Positions 52,601 to 56,825 of a DNA stretch of 64,000 nt are shown piece after piece (the first letter of the stretch is position 1; each line of letters opens with the position of its first letter). The notes below the pieces were generated by a model, which saw nothing but the letters and a program-made list of their open reading frames with translations, made no database searches and was not told the DNA's origin. The position numbers were made by a program, and so were the translations under genes. The DNA lies in the NCBI RefSeq assembly GCF_037179485.1, contig NW_027040888.1:248001-312000 (forward strand), written 5' to 3'. The DNA comes from Ochlerotatus camptorhynchus (taxonomy: Eukaryota > Arthropoda > Insecta > Diptera > Culicidae).

Positions 52601-55062
52601 ACGCCATCATGAAGTGCAACCGCAGCGCGATCGATCACAAAGGCACAAAATTCCCGTTCATTATGAAGCTGCGCTTTTCCTCCTCCAGGTCTATGAACGG
52701 TGCGTGGAGCAACGAGAACATCGAAAACATTATATATTGGCCGATGGAATGGTTGGTGTAGCAGCAACCGCCATGGTTGTATTCGAGCAGTTCGAATGGT
52801 CGGATGGTATAGTTTTTGTTTGATTGTTGACTTTCCGATTAAAACTCAAGCACCGTTTGTCGTGACCGGCCCAAGATTTCCAGCGTCGGCCACGGCTACA
52901 CGAATTAGCGATGCAGTTCCCACGGCTGCGGCTGCTTCCAATGCTGCTGCAGCTGTTCCTTCTGCTGGTCCGTCTCCTCCAAAAGTCGTCAGAAAAGACG
53001 GACCAGCAGCAGCAATGGAAGCAGCCGCAGTCGTGGGACCTGCATCGCTAGTTCGTGTAGCCATGGTCTGAAACCTCGGTCAGGTCAAGATACCGCTGTC
53101 AGCAGTTCTTCGTTTAGGAGGAAATATGGACGCAACTACCGTCACGGGTGTAACGATTGTGAGAATCCATGGTGAGACTTTGTTGAGATTCACGGTTGTG
53201 TTTTGAGAATAATTTGATTATATTGCGGCAACATCAATAGCAAATTTTGATACATGCAAACTGCGCAGGCGCAGAAAAATTTCAGTGTTGCCAGTAGCTT
53301 TAAAGATCATAAAAAATTGTAACCATGGGTGCCAAATAGCTCCAATGACTGCACCCGGGTGTGCCCAAGTTTGATTTTGGCACACTGTGTAGAGTGACCA
53401 ACCCCTTGGAACAACTTCAACGACAGTTGTCTAGCAGTGCTCCTATTTTATTAACAACAATCCAATGTGCCGAATGTGTGCCAGATTGTGCCGAATGTGT
53501 GTCAAAGGTGTGCCGATCGATGTGCCCAAGCTGTGCCGAATCTATTTTCGGCACAATGTGCTGAGTGACTTACCCCTTGGCCTACATCCATATGAGCGCT
53601 GAATGGATTATCTTTTGACTCGACCTTCTCCGATTTGCGTGACAACCTTTCACATGTATGCTAAAATTAAGCCGTTTTGAATCTTGTGAGTTTTTTTTCT
53701 TCAAAATGGCGTATTTGATATTTTTCAATAAATCGTAAAAAGTCACTTCTAATCGAAATGGTGTTGGAGACAAATTAATATTAATAATAATAATATTCAG
53801 TGCATCTCTAGTATCAAAGCTTTGTCCCACCCACGATTTTTTGGAGAACGTTGTTAAAAAACTGATTTATTCCTCCAATGATAAAATCTGACCTTTCTTA
53901 CTAACAGAAATTCCGACTAAAGTACTCATACGATGAGAAAAGAATTGTCATGAACGCATGATGGATGTTGGCCCTACTTAGCTAATAACTAGCCCCCTCC
54001 CCCTCCCCCCGGCCGGAACATAGCCGGATGTGTTTGGAACTGGTTTTTGAATTCTCATGTCATTTGATGTGTCACATTATGGGTTTTATTTATGTCTGGC
54101 CGCATTTAGTTTCATGGCATTTTCAAACCAGAACATGTTCCGGTCATACATCTCCGGAACCAGTTCACGATTCCAAAAATATTCAAAAGGTTCTATGAAA
54201 CCATTGTACCTTGTCCCACCCACATATTTGATGGTGCACGCGCCTCTGCTACAGCGTATCGACAAATTGAAGACAATTTATTGCATTAGATGGAAAGCGG
54301 AAATGGCAGAATTCCTGCACAAATTTTAATGAGTGTCCATAACAAATAACTCAAGAGAAAATTTCCAAACAGACGTTAGTGCTTCTTTAAACAATGACTT
54401 CAATCGTCAATTTGTCGTAGCCAGGGAAGATGATCTGATGATGCCTGGATCAGCTAGTTACTGATGATTGAAGTTAACGTTTAAAAAAGTAAGTACTTAC
54501 GTCCATTCAATAATTTGTTCTACTCCGTCCAACTTCATTAAATCATACAACAGGTCATATGTAAATCGCATTGTCTCATATGCCTCCCGACTCTGGTGCA
54601 CATCATGTGTTTTAAATCTTGTAAAACTTGTTACCCTAGAGATATTTAGTTTTATTAATTTTAAATTGTTGCAACCTCTATCGCAGTTCATTAGTTTCAT
54701 GACAAGTTATTTGTTCATTATCTATTTCTTCTACTCTTACTGTTTATAACATTGTATGTACAAAAGAAAACCATTATCGTCGTCTAAAATATACCAGCAC
54801 CGCAATAACAGCACCGACATTACTGTGATTATGCACTCATGCACCGTGATTAGAGAGTCAAGCGTTGACATCGTGTAACGAAACTCGAAGTTTGTTGACT
54901 AACACCATTCTAGCAATTTAGCAATACACGGAAACCGTTTTCGAACGATTCTAATTTTCTCCTTTCTCCCGTTTCCATCCCTATTTTATTCCAGTTGGCA
55001 GCACCCGATTCCTGCAGAAAATGCTCATGGTCGTAGGCAAGGCCAAACCAGCTCAGGTTTAA
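22125..55062 (+). CDS. Same transporter, distal-end isoform
   Basis: Shares coding exons 1-7 (22125 to 43188) but replaces the last exon by 54995-55062, giving 493 aa. Exon 7 ends with the first base of a codon. The distal exon supplies the next two bases and stays open to TAA at 55060-55062, ending GKAKPAQV. Its core TRFLQKMLMVV is homologous to TQSLQKLMMVV of the proximal last exon, so the two are duplicated, mutually exclusive termini. The acceptor at 54993-54994 has a strong pyrimidine tract (TTTCTCCCGTTTCC upstream). A 3' UTR of about 1.6 kb follows. Use of both ends is inferred from sequence only. Confidence 0.8.
22374..22798 (+). other. Intron, 425 bp
   Basis: GTGAGT donor, GCTAG acceptor. 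No repeat recognised. Confidence 0.85.
22799..23045 (+). CDS. Transporter coding exon 2
   Basis: Residues 84-165: YCYAELGTMIKKSGADY (TM2 and loop), TM3, and the conserved Cys150 that links to the heavy chain. Donor GTAAGT at 23046; phase 1. Confidence 0.93.
23046..24746 (+). other. 5' part of the 17.5-kb intron
   Basis: No transposon is recognised in this part. Positions 23930-24200 are comparatively GC-rich with a short (GT)n run and look single-copy, so an intronic regulatory element is possible but unproven. Confidence 0.4.
24748..26846. mobile_element. MITE with CCGTAAAACGGGGTA ends, split by an insertion
   Basis: Ends TACCGTAAAACGGGGTA near 24748 and its complement near 26846. The subterminal TTGATA/TATCAA motifs are also inverted. 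The interior is interrupted at about 25192-26661, with TTGTAAAATATGTTACACAT repeated at both junctions (25168-25187 and 26662-26681). Confidence 0.7.
25192..26661. mobile_element. Insertion flanked by a 24-bp direct repeat
   Basis: The insert shares two blocks with 60293-60700 (CACAGCCAGTACTTGAAAG and GAGCACTAACTCTTGTCCTA), so it is a dispersed element. A (TAGTC)n run of about five units (25190-25215) sits at its left junction. The duplication TTGTAAAATATGTTACACAT plus ACTA is unusually long for a transposon target site. No coding domain found. Confidence 0.55.
27064..29865 (-). mobile_element. 5'-truncated APE-type LINE
   Basis: A non-LTR retrotransposon on the minus strand. It ends in a 3' tail of AAATA-type repeats (27064-27092) and starts within the endonuclease domain near 29865. 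The octamer ATAATGCA at 27055-27062 and 29866-29873 is a likely target duplication. It encodes part of the endonuclease, the reverse transcriptase and a C-terminal region in two overlapping frames. It lies antisense in the transporter intron. Clade unresolved (Jockey/CR1/Loner group). Confidence 0.88.
27236..29825 (-). pseudogene. LINE ORF2: endonuclease/reverse transcriptase, frameshifted
   Basis: The frame ending at 27849 runs from the APE domain (IHIYGDFNQN, SYLDLMFTN) through the linker to the reverse transcriptase: GPDEIPPFLLKK, YRGIAIMSCIPKMFE, YTDFSKAFDRVD (motif A, catalytic Asp), VTSGVPQGSHLGPLLF and VLIYADDMKLY (YADD, motif C). A frameshift near 27950 moves the remaining thumb/C-terminal part (DLGVILDSKLTF, YCSVVWAPYHETYINRMESV) into the frame ending at 27230. 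The N-terminal endonuclease segment is absent. Catalytic RT motifs are intact, so decay is recent. Could act only if the frames were joined, which they are not. Confidence 0.9.
29874..30841. other. Intronic, weak repeats only
   Basis: Contains self-complementary ATCGATTAATCGATTA near 30175 and a partial relative of the structured repeat (CTTCAAACTAGGGA near 30727). No gene. Confidence 0.45.
30842..31010 (+). repeat. Dispersed repeat with terminal hairpin, copy 1
   Basis: Shares GTAACAAGGACTAAGATGTG and GGTAGATCTTACATCCC with the copies at 50405-50570 and 60795-60935 (and, inverted, 49435-49540). It ends in the hairpin CCCGTAACGT...ACGTTACGGG at 30964-31005. Confidence 0.8.
31011..31377. other. 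Intronic, nothing recognised
   Basis: No gene or repeat supported. Confidence 0.45.
31529..33868 (-). pseudogene. LINE ORF2, APE endonuclease and truncated RT
   Basis: Starts MVSKPITVVTWNACSVRAKR at 33868. The APE domain continues (LLTETHLKSGD) until a C-tract near 33670 shifts the frame. The next frame (33587 downward) carries FVIGGDLNARHEAW and NDLSSDHQPVVAE (endonuclease), then KAPGFDGIFNLVLKKL, YRPISLLSALSKMFEKLIL and EQFGFRKGHSTNHQL (RT fingers). Another shift leads to LLDVGKAFDNVWHDGL (motif A). The YADD motif is deleted. The C-terminus (YAAPVWESCAQTHRNKIQIA) survives at 31529-31816. Non-functional. Confidence 0.9.
31886..31976 (-). mobile_element. 5'-truncated Feilai-like SINE inside the LINE
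   Basis: Matches the 3' third of the SINE at 36777-37050 in reverse (TTCCGTCGACCTTGTTTTCC, then ATCGACCCATCAACTCATGA). It sits exactly where the LINE RT core is missing, so its insertion or a later recombination is linked to the deletion. Confidence 0.8.
33858..34967 (-). pseudogene. LINE ORF1, gag-like nucleic-acid-binding protein
   Basis: Opens near 34967 (likely functional start MGKHRSRSL at about 34943). It has a lysine-rich tract (KGKRSKKRKKNRG), a globular part (GVKAEFMLGRVGTKVML) and C-terminal zinc knuckles in the adjoining frame: CGKCAQNHVSSEC and CANCDGAHQGSDKQC near 34210-34300, both CCHC type. One stop/frameshift falls near 34370-34395, and the first knuckle has lost a Cys. The C-terminal tail (VLGKFIIQYGV) overlaps the ORF2 start by about 10 bases, as usual for coupled translation in such elements. 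Confidence 0.85.
35210..35235. promoter_or_regulatory. 26-bp perfect palindrome centred on a CRE
   Basis: Half-site CGCAAGTAGTGAC is followed immediately by its exact complement. The centre is TGACGTCA (35219-35226), the full cAMP-response-element/bZIP consensus. CGCAAGTA is also repeated just upstream (35198-35207). It may be a functional site or simply a cruciform-prone transposon relic. Confidence 0.45.
35551..35624 (+). promoter_or_regulatory. Histone-gene promoter-like segment, copy 1
   Basis: A 74-bp block containing TACTATATAAGCGTC (TATA box), identical to 35921-35994. Its position ahead of histone H2A coding fragments suggests it came from a histone promoter; this is inference from arrangement. 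Confidence 0.55.
35640..35725. repeat. (CAG)n-rich imperfect microsatellite
   Basis: CAGCAGAGCAGCAGAGCAGC-type repeats between the promoter-like block and the H2A fragment. Confidence 0.85.
35732..35866 (+). pseudogene. Histone H2A fragments, shuffled
   Basis: Two partial H2A pieces in the wrong order. First (35732-35805): GNYAECVGASAPVYLAAVME, the alpha-2 region around residues 40-60. Second, in another frame (about 35803-35866): QFSVGRIHRLLRKGNYAERV, residues about 24-45. The sequence then jumps straight to a histone 3' stem-loop. Substitutions such as P to S in QFPVGR and Y to C after AAVME show decay. The parent was a replication-dependent H2A gene. Confidence 0.85.
35873..35888 (+). terminator. 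Histone mRNA 3' stem-loop 1
   Basis: GGCCCTTTTCAGGGCC followed by ACA is the canonical 6-bp stem, 4-base loop used for replication-dependent histone mRNA 3'-end formation. A purine-rich AAGAAAGAG (35901-35909) downstream matches the histone downstream element that pairs with U7 snRNA. Confidence 0.88.
35921..35994 (+). promoter_or_regulatory. Histone-gene promoter-like segment, copy 2
   Basis: Identical over 74 bp to 35551-35624, 370 bp downstream, with TATATAAGCG at about 35959. It precedes a second stem-loop with no coding sequence in between. Confidence 0.55.
36021..36036 (+). terminator. Histone mRNA 3' stem-loop 2
   Basis: A second GGCCCTTTTCAGGGCC followed by ACCA. Together with stem-loop 1 and the duplicated promoter block, it marks a collapsed tandem histone repeat. 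Confidence 0.85.
36127..36439. other. Intronic, nothing recognised
   Basis: No gene or repeat supported. Confidence 0.45.
36440..37260. repeat. Diverged tandem repeat with C-tracts
   Basis: About four units of 150-170 bp share CATCTGAACATACCAA, GAAGTTATTTCAGTTT and a terminal homopolymer of C or G (36559-36573, about 36687-36699, 37121-37138), each followed by an (A)CTACGC-like word. Unit 3 is split by the SINE at 36777-37050. Confidence 0.8.
36777..37050 (+). mobile_element. tRNA-derived SINE, Feilai-like, intact
   Basis: A complete copy: the head GGTGGTGTAGTGGTAAGCGT (A box) and GGGTTCAATCCCAGTC (B box), body as in 1546-1812, end GATCGACGGAAAAAACAAA. The perfect 14-bp target duplication ATACCAAATCGATA at 36763-36776 and 37051-37064 fixes its ends. 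Confidence 0.95.
37261..37726. other. Intronic, nothing recognised
   Basis: Contains TTCCCATACAAATTTC (about 37470), a word also found in the foldback near 50195-50210. Otherwise unremarkable. Confidence 0.4.
37727..37803. repeat. Perfect 25-bp hairpin, 27-base loop
   Basis: Arms 37727-37751 and 37779-37803 are exact complements (GGCTGTCTTGCAATGAGCAC outermost). The 77-nt unit resembles a pre-miRNA or a very small MITE in size. Confidence 0.8.
37940..40125. mobile_element. hAT-like non-autonomous element
   Basis: Ends CAGGGCTGGTAG (37940) and CTACCAGCCCTG (40125). Subterminal arrays of AGTGACTTTAGTGAC words sit at both ends, and CAATAC is duplicated on each side (37934-37939 and 40126-40131). 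CAGGG-type ends and subterminal repeats are hAT-like, but the 6-bp duplication is shorter than the usual 8. No transposase is present in its 2.19 kb. Confidence 0.75.
40132..40563 (+). other. 3' end of the large intron
   Basis: Ends in a T-rich tract and CAG at 40561-40563. No repeat recognised. Confidence 0.7.
40564..40689 (+). CDS. Transporter coding exon 3
   Basis: Residues 166-207: LTFINCWDVKWATAVQDIFT and TM5. Phase 1 at both ends; donor GTAGGT. Confidence 0.93.
41172..41253. mobile_element. Small hairpin MITE in intron 4
   Basis: Arms AGGGGCTGTCCACAAACCAC and GTAGTTTGTGGACAACCCCT, about 80 bp in total, in the 721-bp intron. Confidence 0.7.
41411..41504 (+). CDS. Transporter coding exon 4
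   Basis: Residues 208-238: extracellular loop and SLALSFYSGLFAYNG of TM6, which lines the substrate path in the family. Phase 1 in, phase 2 out. Confidence 0.93.
41597..41811 (+). CDS. Transporter coding exon 5
   Basis: Residues 239-310, beginning W239-NYLNFIIEELKDPVKNLPR and ending FGIFAWTIP (TM7-TM8). Donor GTGAGT. The preceding intron is only 92 bp. Confidence 0.93.
41919..42051. mobile_element. Foldback MITE in intron 6
   Basis: Inverted arms of about 48 bp, CCAATGAGAATAGCTCAGAG (left) against CTCTGAGTTATTCTCATTGG (right), with a loop of about 28 bp. Confidence 0.8.
42253..42579. mobile_element. Second MITE in intron 6
   Basis: Ends ACGGCAAATGAGAACGACCC and, inverted, ACGGCGAATGAGAGCGACAC, with AAATTTGAGTT subterminal on both sides; about 327 bp. 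Confidence 0.8.
42646..42875 (+). CDS. Transporter coding exon 6
   Basis: Residues 311-387: FVALSTFGAVNGILLTSSRL (TM8) and LINYVGFATW (TM10). Donor GTAAGA; phase 0. Confidence 0.93.
42936..43188 (+). CDS. Transporter coding exon 7
   Basis: Residues 388-471: WLRWAQPNLERPIRVNLLFP, TM11-TM12 and the WRNKPKWFNHSM tail shared by both isoforms. Donor GTAAGT at 43189, phase 1. Intron 7 before it is 60 bp. Confidence 0.93.
43560..43618 (+). CDS. Alternative last exon, proximal
   Basis: Residues 472-490, GGFTQSLQKLMMVVRPKLK, stop TAA at 43616-43618. The acceptor is TTGCTTGCAG, preceded by a (CA)n run. AATAAAA at 43614 and 43629 could serve as poly(A) signals very close to the stop. Confidence 0.8.
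43619..44265. other. Short 3' UTR then non-coding
   Basis: Two AATAAA-like words lie within the first 20 bases. A MITE-end relative (TAGGGATCATCCATTATG) is near 43849. Nothing else recognised. Confidence 0.45.
44266..44432. mobile_element. Palindromic MITE with 3-bp duplication, copy 2
   Basis: A complete foldback: CCCCCTTATTCTGCGAGTCA at the left and its complement at the right (one mismatch), AAT on both flanks. It is nearly identical to the copy at 9381-9523, implying recent movement. Confidence 0.92.
44496..44770 (+). mobile_element. Repeat family R1, copy B
   Basis: CATAGAGGTAACTCTAAGAC to GTTAGTTTCCACCGG, without the MITE found in copy A. Its right end abuts a mariner fragment. Confidence 0.75.
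44771..45581 (-). mobile_element. Mariner DD37E fragment
   Basis: A minus-strand relative of 17774-18918. The 5' end AAAGGGTGTCCCACAC lies at 45581, with the same leader (CATTGGGTGTTTTCTCTTGA). Coding remnants are HLENPQLSHRDIGKQLGVVQ in broken frames near 45270-45410, then GPTIFWPDLASCHYSNVVLE (second catalytic Asp) and VPKDMNPP near 44880-44990. A G-tract (44874-44884) shifts the frame where the catalytic Glu motif should follow. The 3' end is lost at the R1 junction. Confidence 0.85.
45582..47072. other. Non-coding, nothing firm
   Basis: Several AT-rich blocks share loose words (CATGAGTTGTTTCAAAAG near 45925, CATGAGATGTTTCAAAAG near 45646), suggesting an old duplicated segment. No gene. 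Confidence 0.45.
47073..47290. mobile_element. Foldback MITE, GTAACAGCTTTTG family
   Basis: Inverted arms of about 65 bp: AGCTGAAATTAGGACGTAAC at 47088-47107 against GTTACGCCCTAATTTCAGCT at 47250-47269, with TCTCTCGATGATT in the inner arms. Partial copies occur near 39010-39085 and 47845-47905. Confidence 0.8.
47291..48258. other. Non-coding with one MITE scrap
   Basis: Positions 47845-47905 carry an arm of the foldback family just upstream. Otherwise nothing recognised. Confidence 0.45.
48259..49211 (-). pseudogene. Mariner-superfamily transposase, second type, broken
   Basis: Minus strand. N-terminus MAKTVKQLRSEVCAFKERHP at about 49160 with a helix-turn-helix-like TKTDIVRHF-type segment. 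The frame shifts near 49050 and continues with KPGPGRPTTLSDKKLQRMM, VVMNDEAYLTLGGNDIQG (first catalytic Asp in DE), NGEIYSTKCLPEV and DAVFWPDLASVHYSKRSLEE (second Asp), then VPKSANPPNGPQ. The expected LRPIE-type catalytic Glu segment is replaced by unrelated sequence before the stop at 48259. It is distinct from the other mariners here (about 30-40% identical by eye in the core). No inverted ends were identified. Confidence 0.85.
49549..50345. mobile_element. Large diverged foldback, arms about 310 bp
   Basis: The arms at about 49555-49875 and 50035-50345 are inverted copies. Both contain AGTTTCTTAC-type, GGCACAAAC, CATATGGAAATTACTATGGG (or its complement) and GCTCCACAGTGCTCAAACGG-like words. 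Roughly a quarter of positions differ by eye. The centre is unrelated. The small frames in each arm are mirror images, not genes. Confidence 0.8.
50405..50575 (+). repeat. Dispersed repeat with terminal hairpin, copy 2
   Basis: Closely matches 30842-31010; the hairpin CCCGTAACGT...ACGTTACGGG is at 50527-50568. An inverted partial copy at 49435-49540 lies on the other side of the large foldback. Confidence 0.8.
50650..50905 (+). mobile_element. Repeat family R1, copy C
   Basis: CATAGAGGTTACTCTAATAC through GTTAGTTTCCACCGGTTGG; it aligns with the other R1 copies across its length. Confidence 0.75.
51161..51421 (-). mobile_element. Repeat family R1, copy D with 8-bp duplication
   Basis: Inverted relative to copies B and C. 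CTATCAGC occurs directly outside both ends (51153-51160 and 51422-51429), so R1 appears to be a mobile element of about 261 bp making 8-bp duplications, as hAT elements do. No inverted ends are obvious, so the class is uncertain. Confidence 0.7.
51430..51884. other. Non-coding, nothing recognised
   Basis: No gene or repeat supported. Confidence 0.45.
51885..52770 (+). pseudogene. Processed pseudogene of hnRNP L / smooth
   Basis: The plus strand retains, in several frames, the C-terminal half of the RNA-binding protein smooth (hnRNP L): NVFKNDTDS (about 51887), VMMVYGL and TAMVQMGDAIAVERSIQHLN (52200-52285, third RRM with its middle deleted), NPYTLPDNSIIFKVYSTSKN (about 52350-52415), then KFLHFFNTPPGMSEDLLL, KDCHPSQVRMFPLKLERSS and VYAIMKCNRSAIDHKGTKFP ending in FIMKLRFSSSRSMNG (about 52435-52705, fourth RRM). 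It lacks introns across exons that are normally separate, and has stops and frameshifts. A retrocopy is the simplest origin. The parent protein regulates splicing in the nucleus; this copy is not translatable. Confidence 0.85.
52889..53065. repeat. GC-rich hairpin, arms about 70-85 bp
   Basis: Left arm 52889-52975 (GGCTACACGAATTAGCGATG, then CACGGCTGCGGCTGCTTCCA) pairs with right arm 52996-53065 (CATCGCTAGTTCGTGTAGCC outermost). The loop is about 20 bases; one arm has a 12-bp insertion. The composition (GCN repeats giving alanine-rich frames on both strands) is unlike its neighbours. Confidence 0.85.
53340..53580. repeat. Local repeats of a GTGTGCC word
   Basis: TTTTGGCACACTGTGTAGAG...CCCCTTGG (53383-53410) recurs as TTTTCGGCACAATGTGCTGA...CCCCTTGG (about 53545-53580), with several TGTGCCGAATGTGTG copies between. 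The Cys-rich short frame across it is a by-product of the repeat. Confidence 0.65.
53581..54372. other. Non-coding, nothing recognised
   Basis: No gene or repeat supported. Confidence 0.45.
54373..54501. mobile_element. Small foldback element
   Basis: GACGTTAGTGCTTCTTTAAA at the left and GTAAGTACTTACGTC at the right are imperfect inverted ends, with TGACTTCAATCGTCA/TGATGATTGAAGTTA inside. Confidence 0.6.
54502..54994 (+). other. 3' end of the alternative 11.8-kb intron
   Basis: Ends in a pyrimidine-rich run and TTCCAG at 54989-54994. No repeat recognised in the last 300 bp. Confidence 0.6.
54995..55062 (+). CDS. Alternative last exon, distal
   Basis: Completes a split codon (Val472) and reads GSTRFLQKMLMVVGKAKPAQ then V and TAA at 55060-55062. 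Homology to the proximal last exon and correct phase make chance unlikely. The two isoforms differ only in this cytosolic tail. Confidence 0.82.
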
Positions 55063-56720
55063 ATAGAAAAAAAGGAACAACAACAGCAAAAATAGTGAGG
55101 ACACAATACCTCTCCACAAGCAGACATCATTCCGCATCTCAATCGTCTCGCATCAAATTAATCGACAAACATAAACCATACACTTCCATTTAGATGGCAT
55201 TCAGACGATAGATCGACGACACATTCCGGAAGAATCATTCATTGCTTTTTCAACGCAGTCAACATTGAGTTCATTGAGGAAATGAGCGCGGACGAAGTTA
55301 ATAGACAGGATTTGATTTGTTATAAGAAAAGCAGCGATTGAGGGTAAAACTTCCGTTAGTAGGAGAACTATGTGACAAACATACATTCCTGTTGTATAGT
55401 TATTTTTTTTAAATGTTAATTGACTGAGTCAGACATTTTAGGTTGTATGAGAGGAGATAAGTTTTCCAGAACTTCCCAGAAGGCTGTTTGTTTTCAATGT
55501 TTTGTTGATCAATTCATCATCACGTCCCACGTGGAAGGCATTTTCCTTTTTAATAGTGACCCATACTGTACAAGTATTTGTGTTTATCTTTAATGTTAGG
55601 ATGCTCTACGTTCCTGATAAAATTATTTAATTTGTTAAAAACTTAATTTAAGTATGACGACAATATGGAAACAAAGCAAAGCTCAAAGCTAAATAAATCC
55701 AGTTGGAAACGAATATTTTGATTTCATTCCCGTAAAACGATTGAGTTCAAGGCTGAACAAAAAAAAAGAACGTGACAAACGCGCCGGTTATATAATTAGG
55801 ATAGAGAACATATCACGAAGAAAAAGAAAACGAAAAATTGAATCTCAGATGTATTAATTAGCACCATATCGCACCATATGCCATAGTTATATCCAAATTG
55901 ATCTTATTTTCGGTTAGAATTTATTGGTAAACTTTCGTTCCAAAACCTCCCGAGTATTGAGCAGCATCCCAGTTGCCAGCTTTACTGGAGAGAAATGAAA
56001 ACCGTGTGCTTCGATTGTAAAATCAGTCAAACGCGTTCAAATTATTACATGTGTAAAGTATAACCAAATACCCGTTCCATCATTATTCTGTAATCATATG
56101 CATTAATGGGAAAATGTTTTAAATGTGTTTTATGCAATGTCCTGATTAGGAGAAAATTGGTGTTCCACGGAACGATTGATTAGGAGAAGAGAAGCAAGTC
56201 CACACCGGTGCGACTGATACTAAAGAGGGTTAAACTTGTTGACAATAATCTAAAGTTTAGTGTTTAGAAAATTTTTAATGTACACGCCAAAACCTACCAT
56301 TATACATCGCATTTAACAGAACCAACAAACACACACATACACATATAACGACAGCGAAATTAATGCATTCCACATATACCGATTCATATATACAAACCAC
56401 GGTACGAAACATAATCAATGTGATCAATAGCTAAACAGTCTACTAGATGTGTAAATACTGGACATACAATGTAACAAAAATAATACAACGTAACTCAATC
56501 AATCATGTCAGAAGAAAACAAACAAACAAAAACATAAACCCAAGACACATGAAATCAGCTCCGGAAACCGTCATCATAGAAAAAACAAGCAAAAACTGGA
56601 AACGCTTCGCTTGGAAAAAAGCGCGGATGAAATTCGTCGAAACGTGGACAGAAGTTGGAATTTTACGCGCAGCGCAGATCAAGTGACATATTAGTAGCTA
56701 TATTAGGAAATAAATAAAGT
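55063..56720 (+). other. Probable 3' UTR of the distal isoform
   Basis: About 1.65 kb with no recognisable transposon, in contrast with its surroundings. It ends near AATAAATAAAG (56709-56719), a poly(A) signal candidate, about 100 bp before a mariner insertion. Extent inferred. Confidence 0.55.
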
Positions 56721-56825
56721 GAAATGTATTATTGCAAATGGAATTGGCGGTTGCCTTGATGAATTGATGGAAGATATGAGAAATATGGAGGGGAATATCG
56801 TTTGGCATAACAGTAATTTGCCATA

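Noticed and set aside
52700..53071. Alanine-rich frames on both strands
   Set aside because: Explained by the GC-rich hairpin; the two strands give near-identical products because the arms are complementary.
53361..53564. Cys-rich short protein resembling a secreted peptide
   Set aside because: Produced by repeated TGTGCC words; no signal peptide and no conserved spacing.
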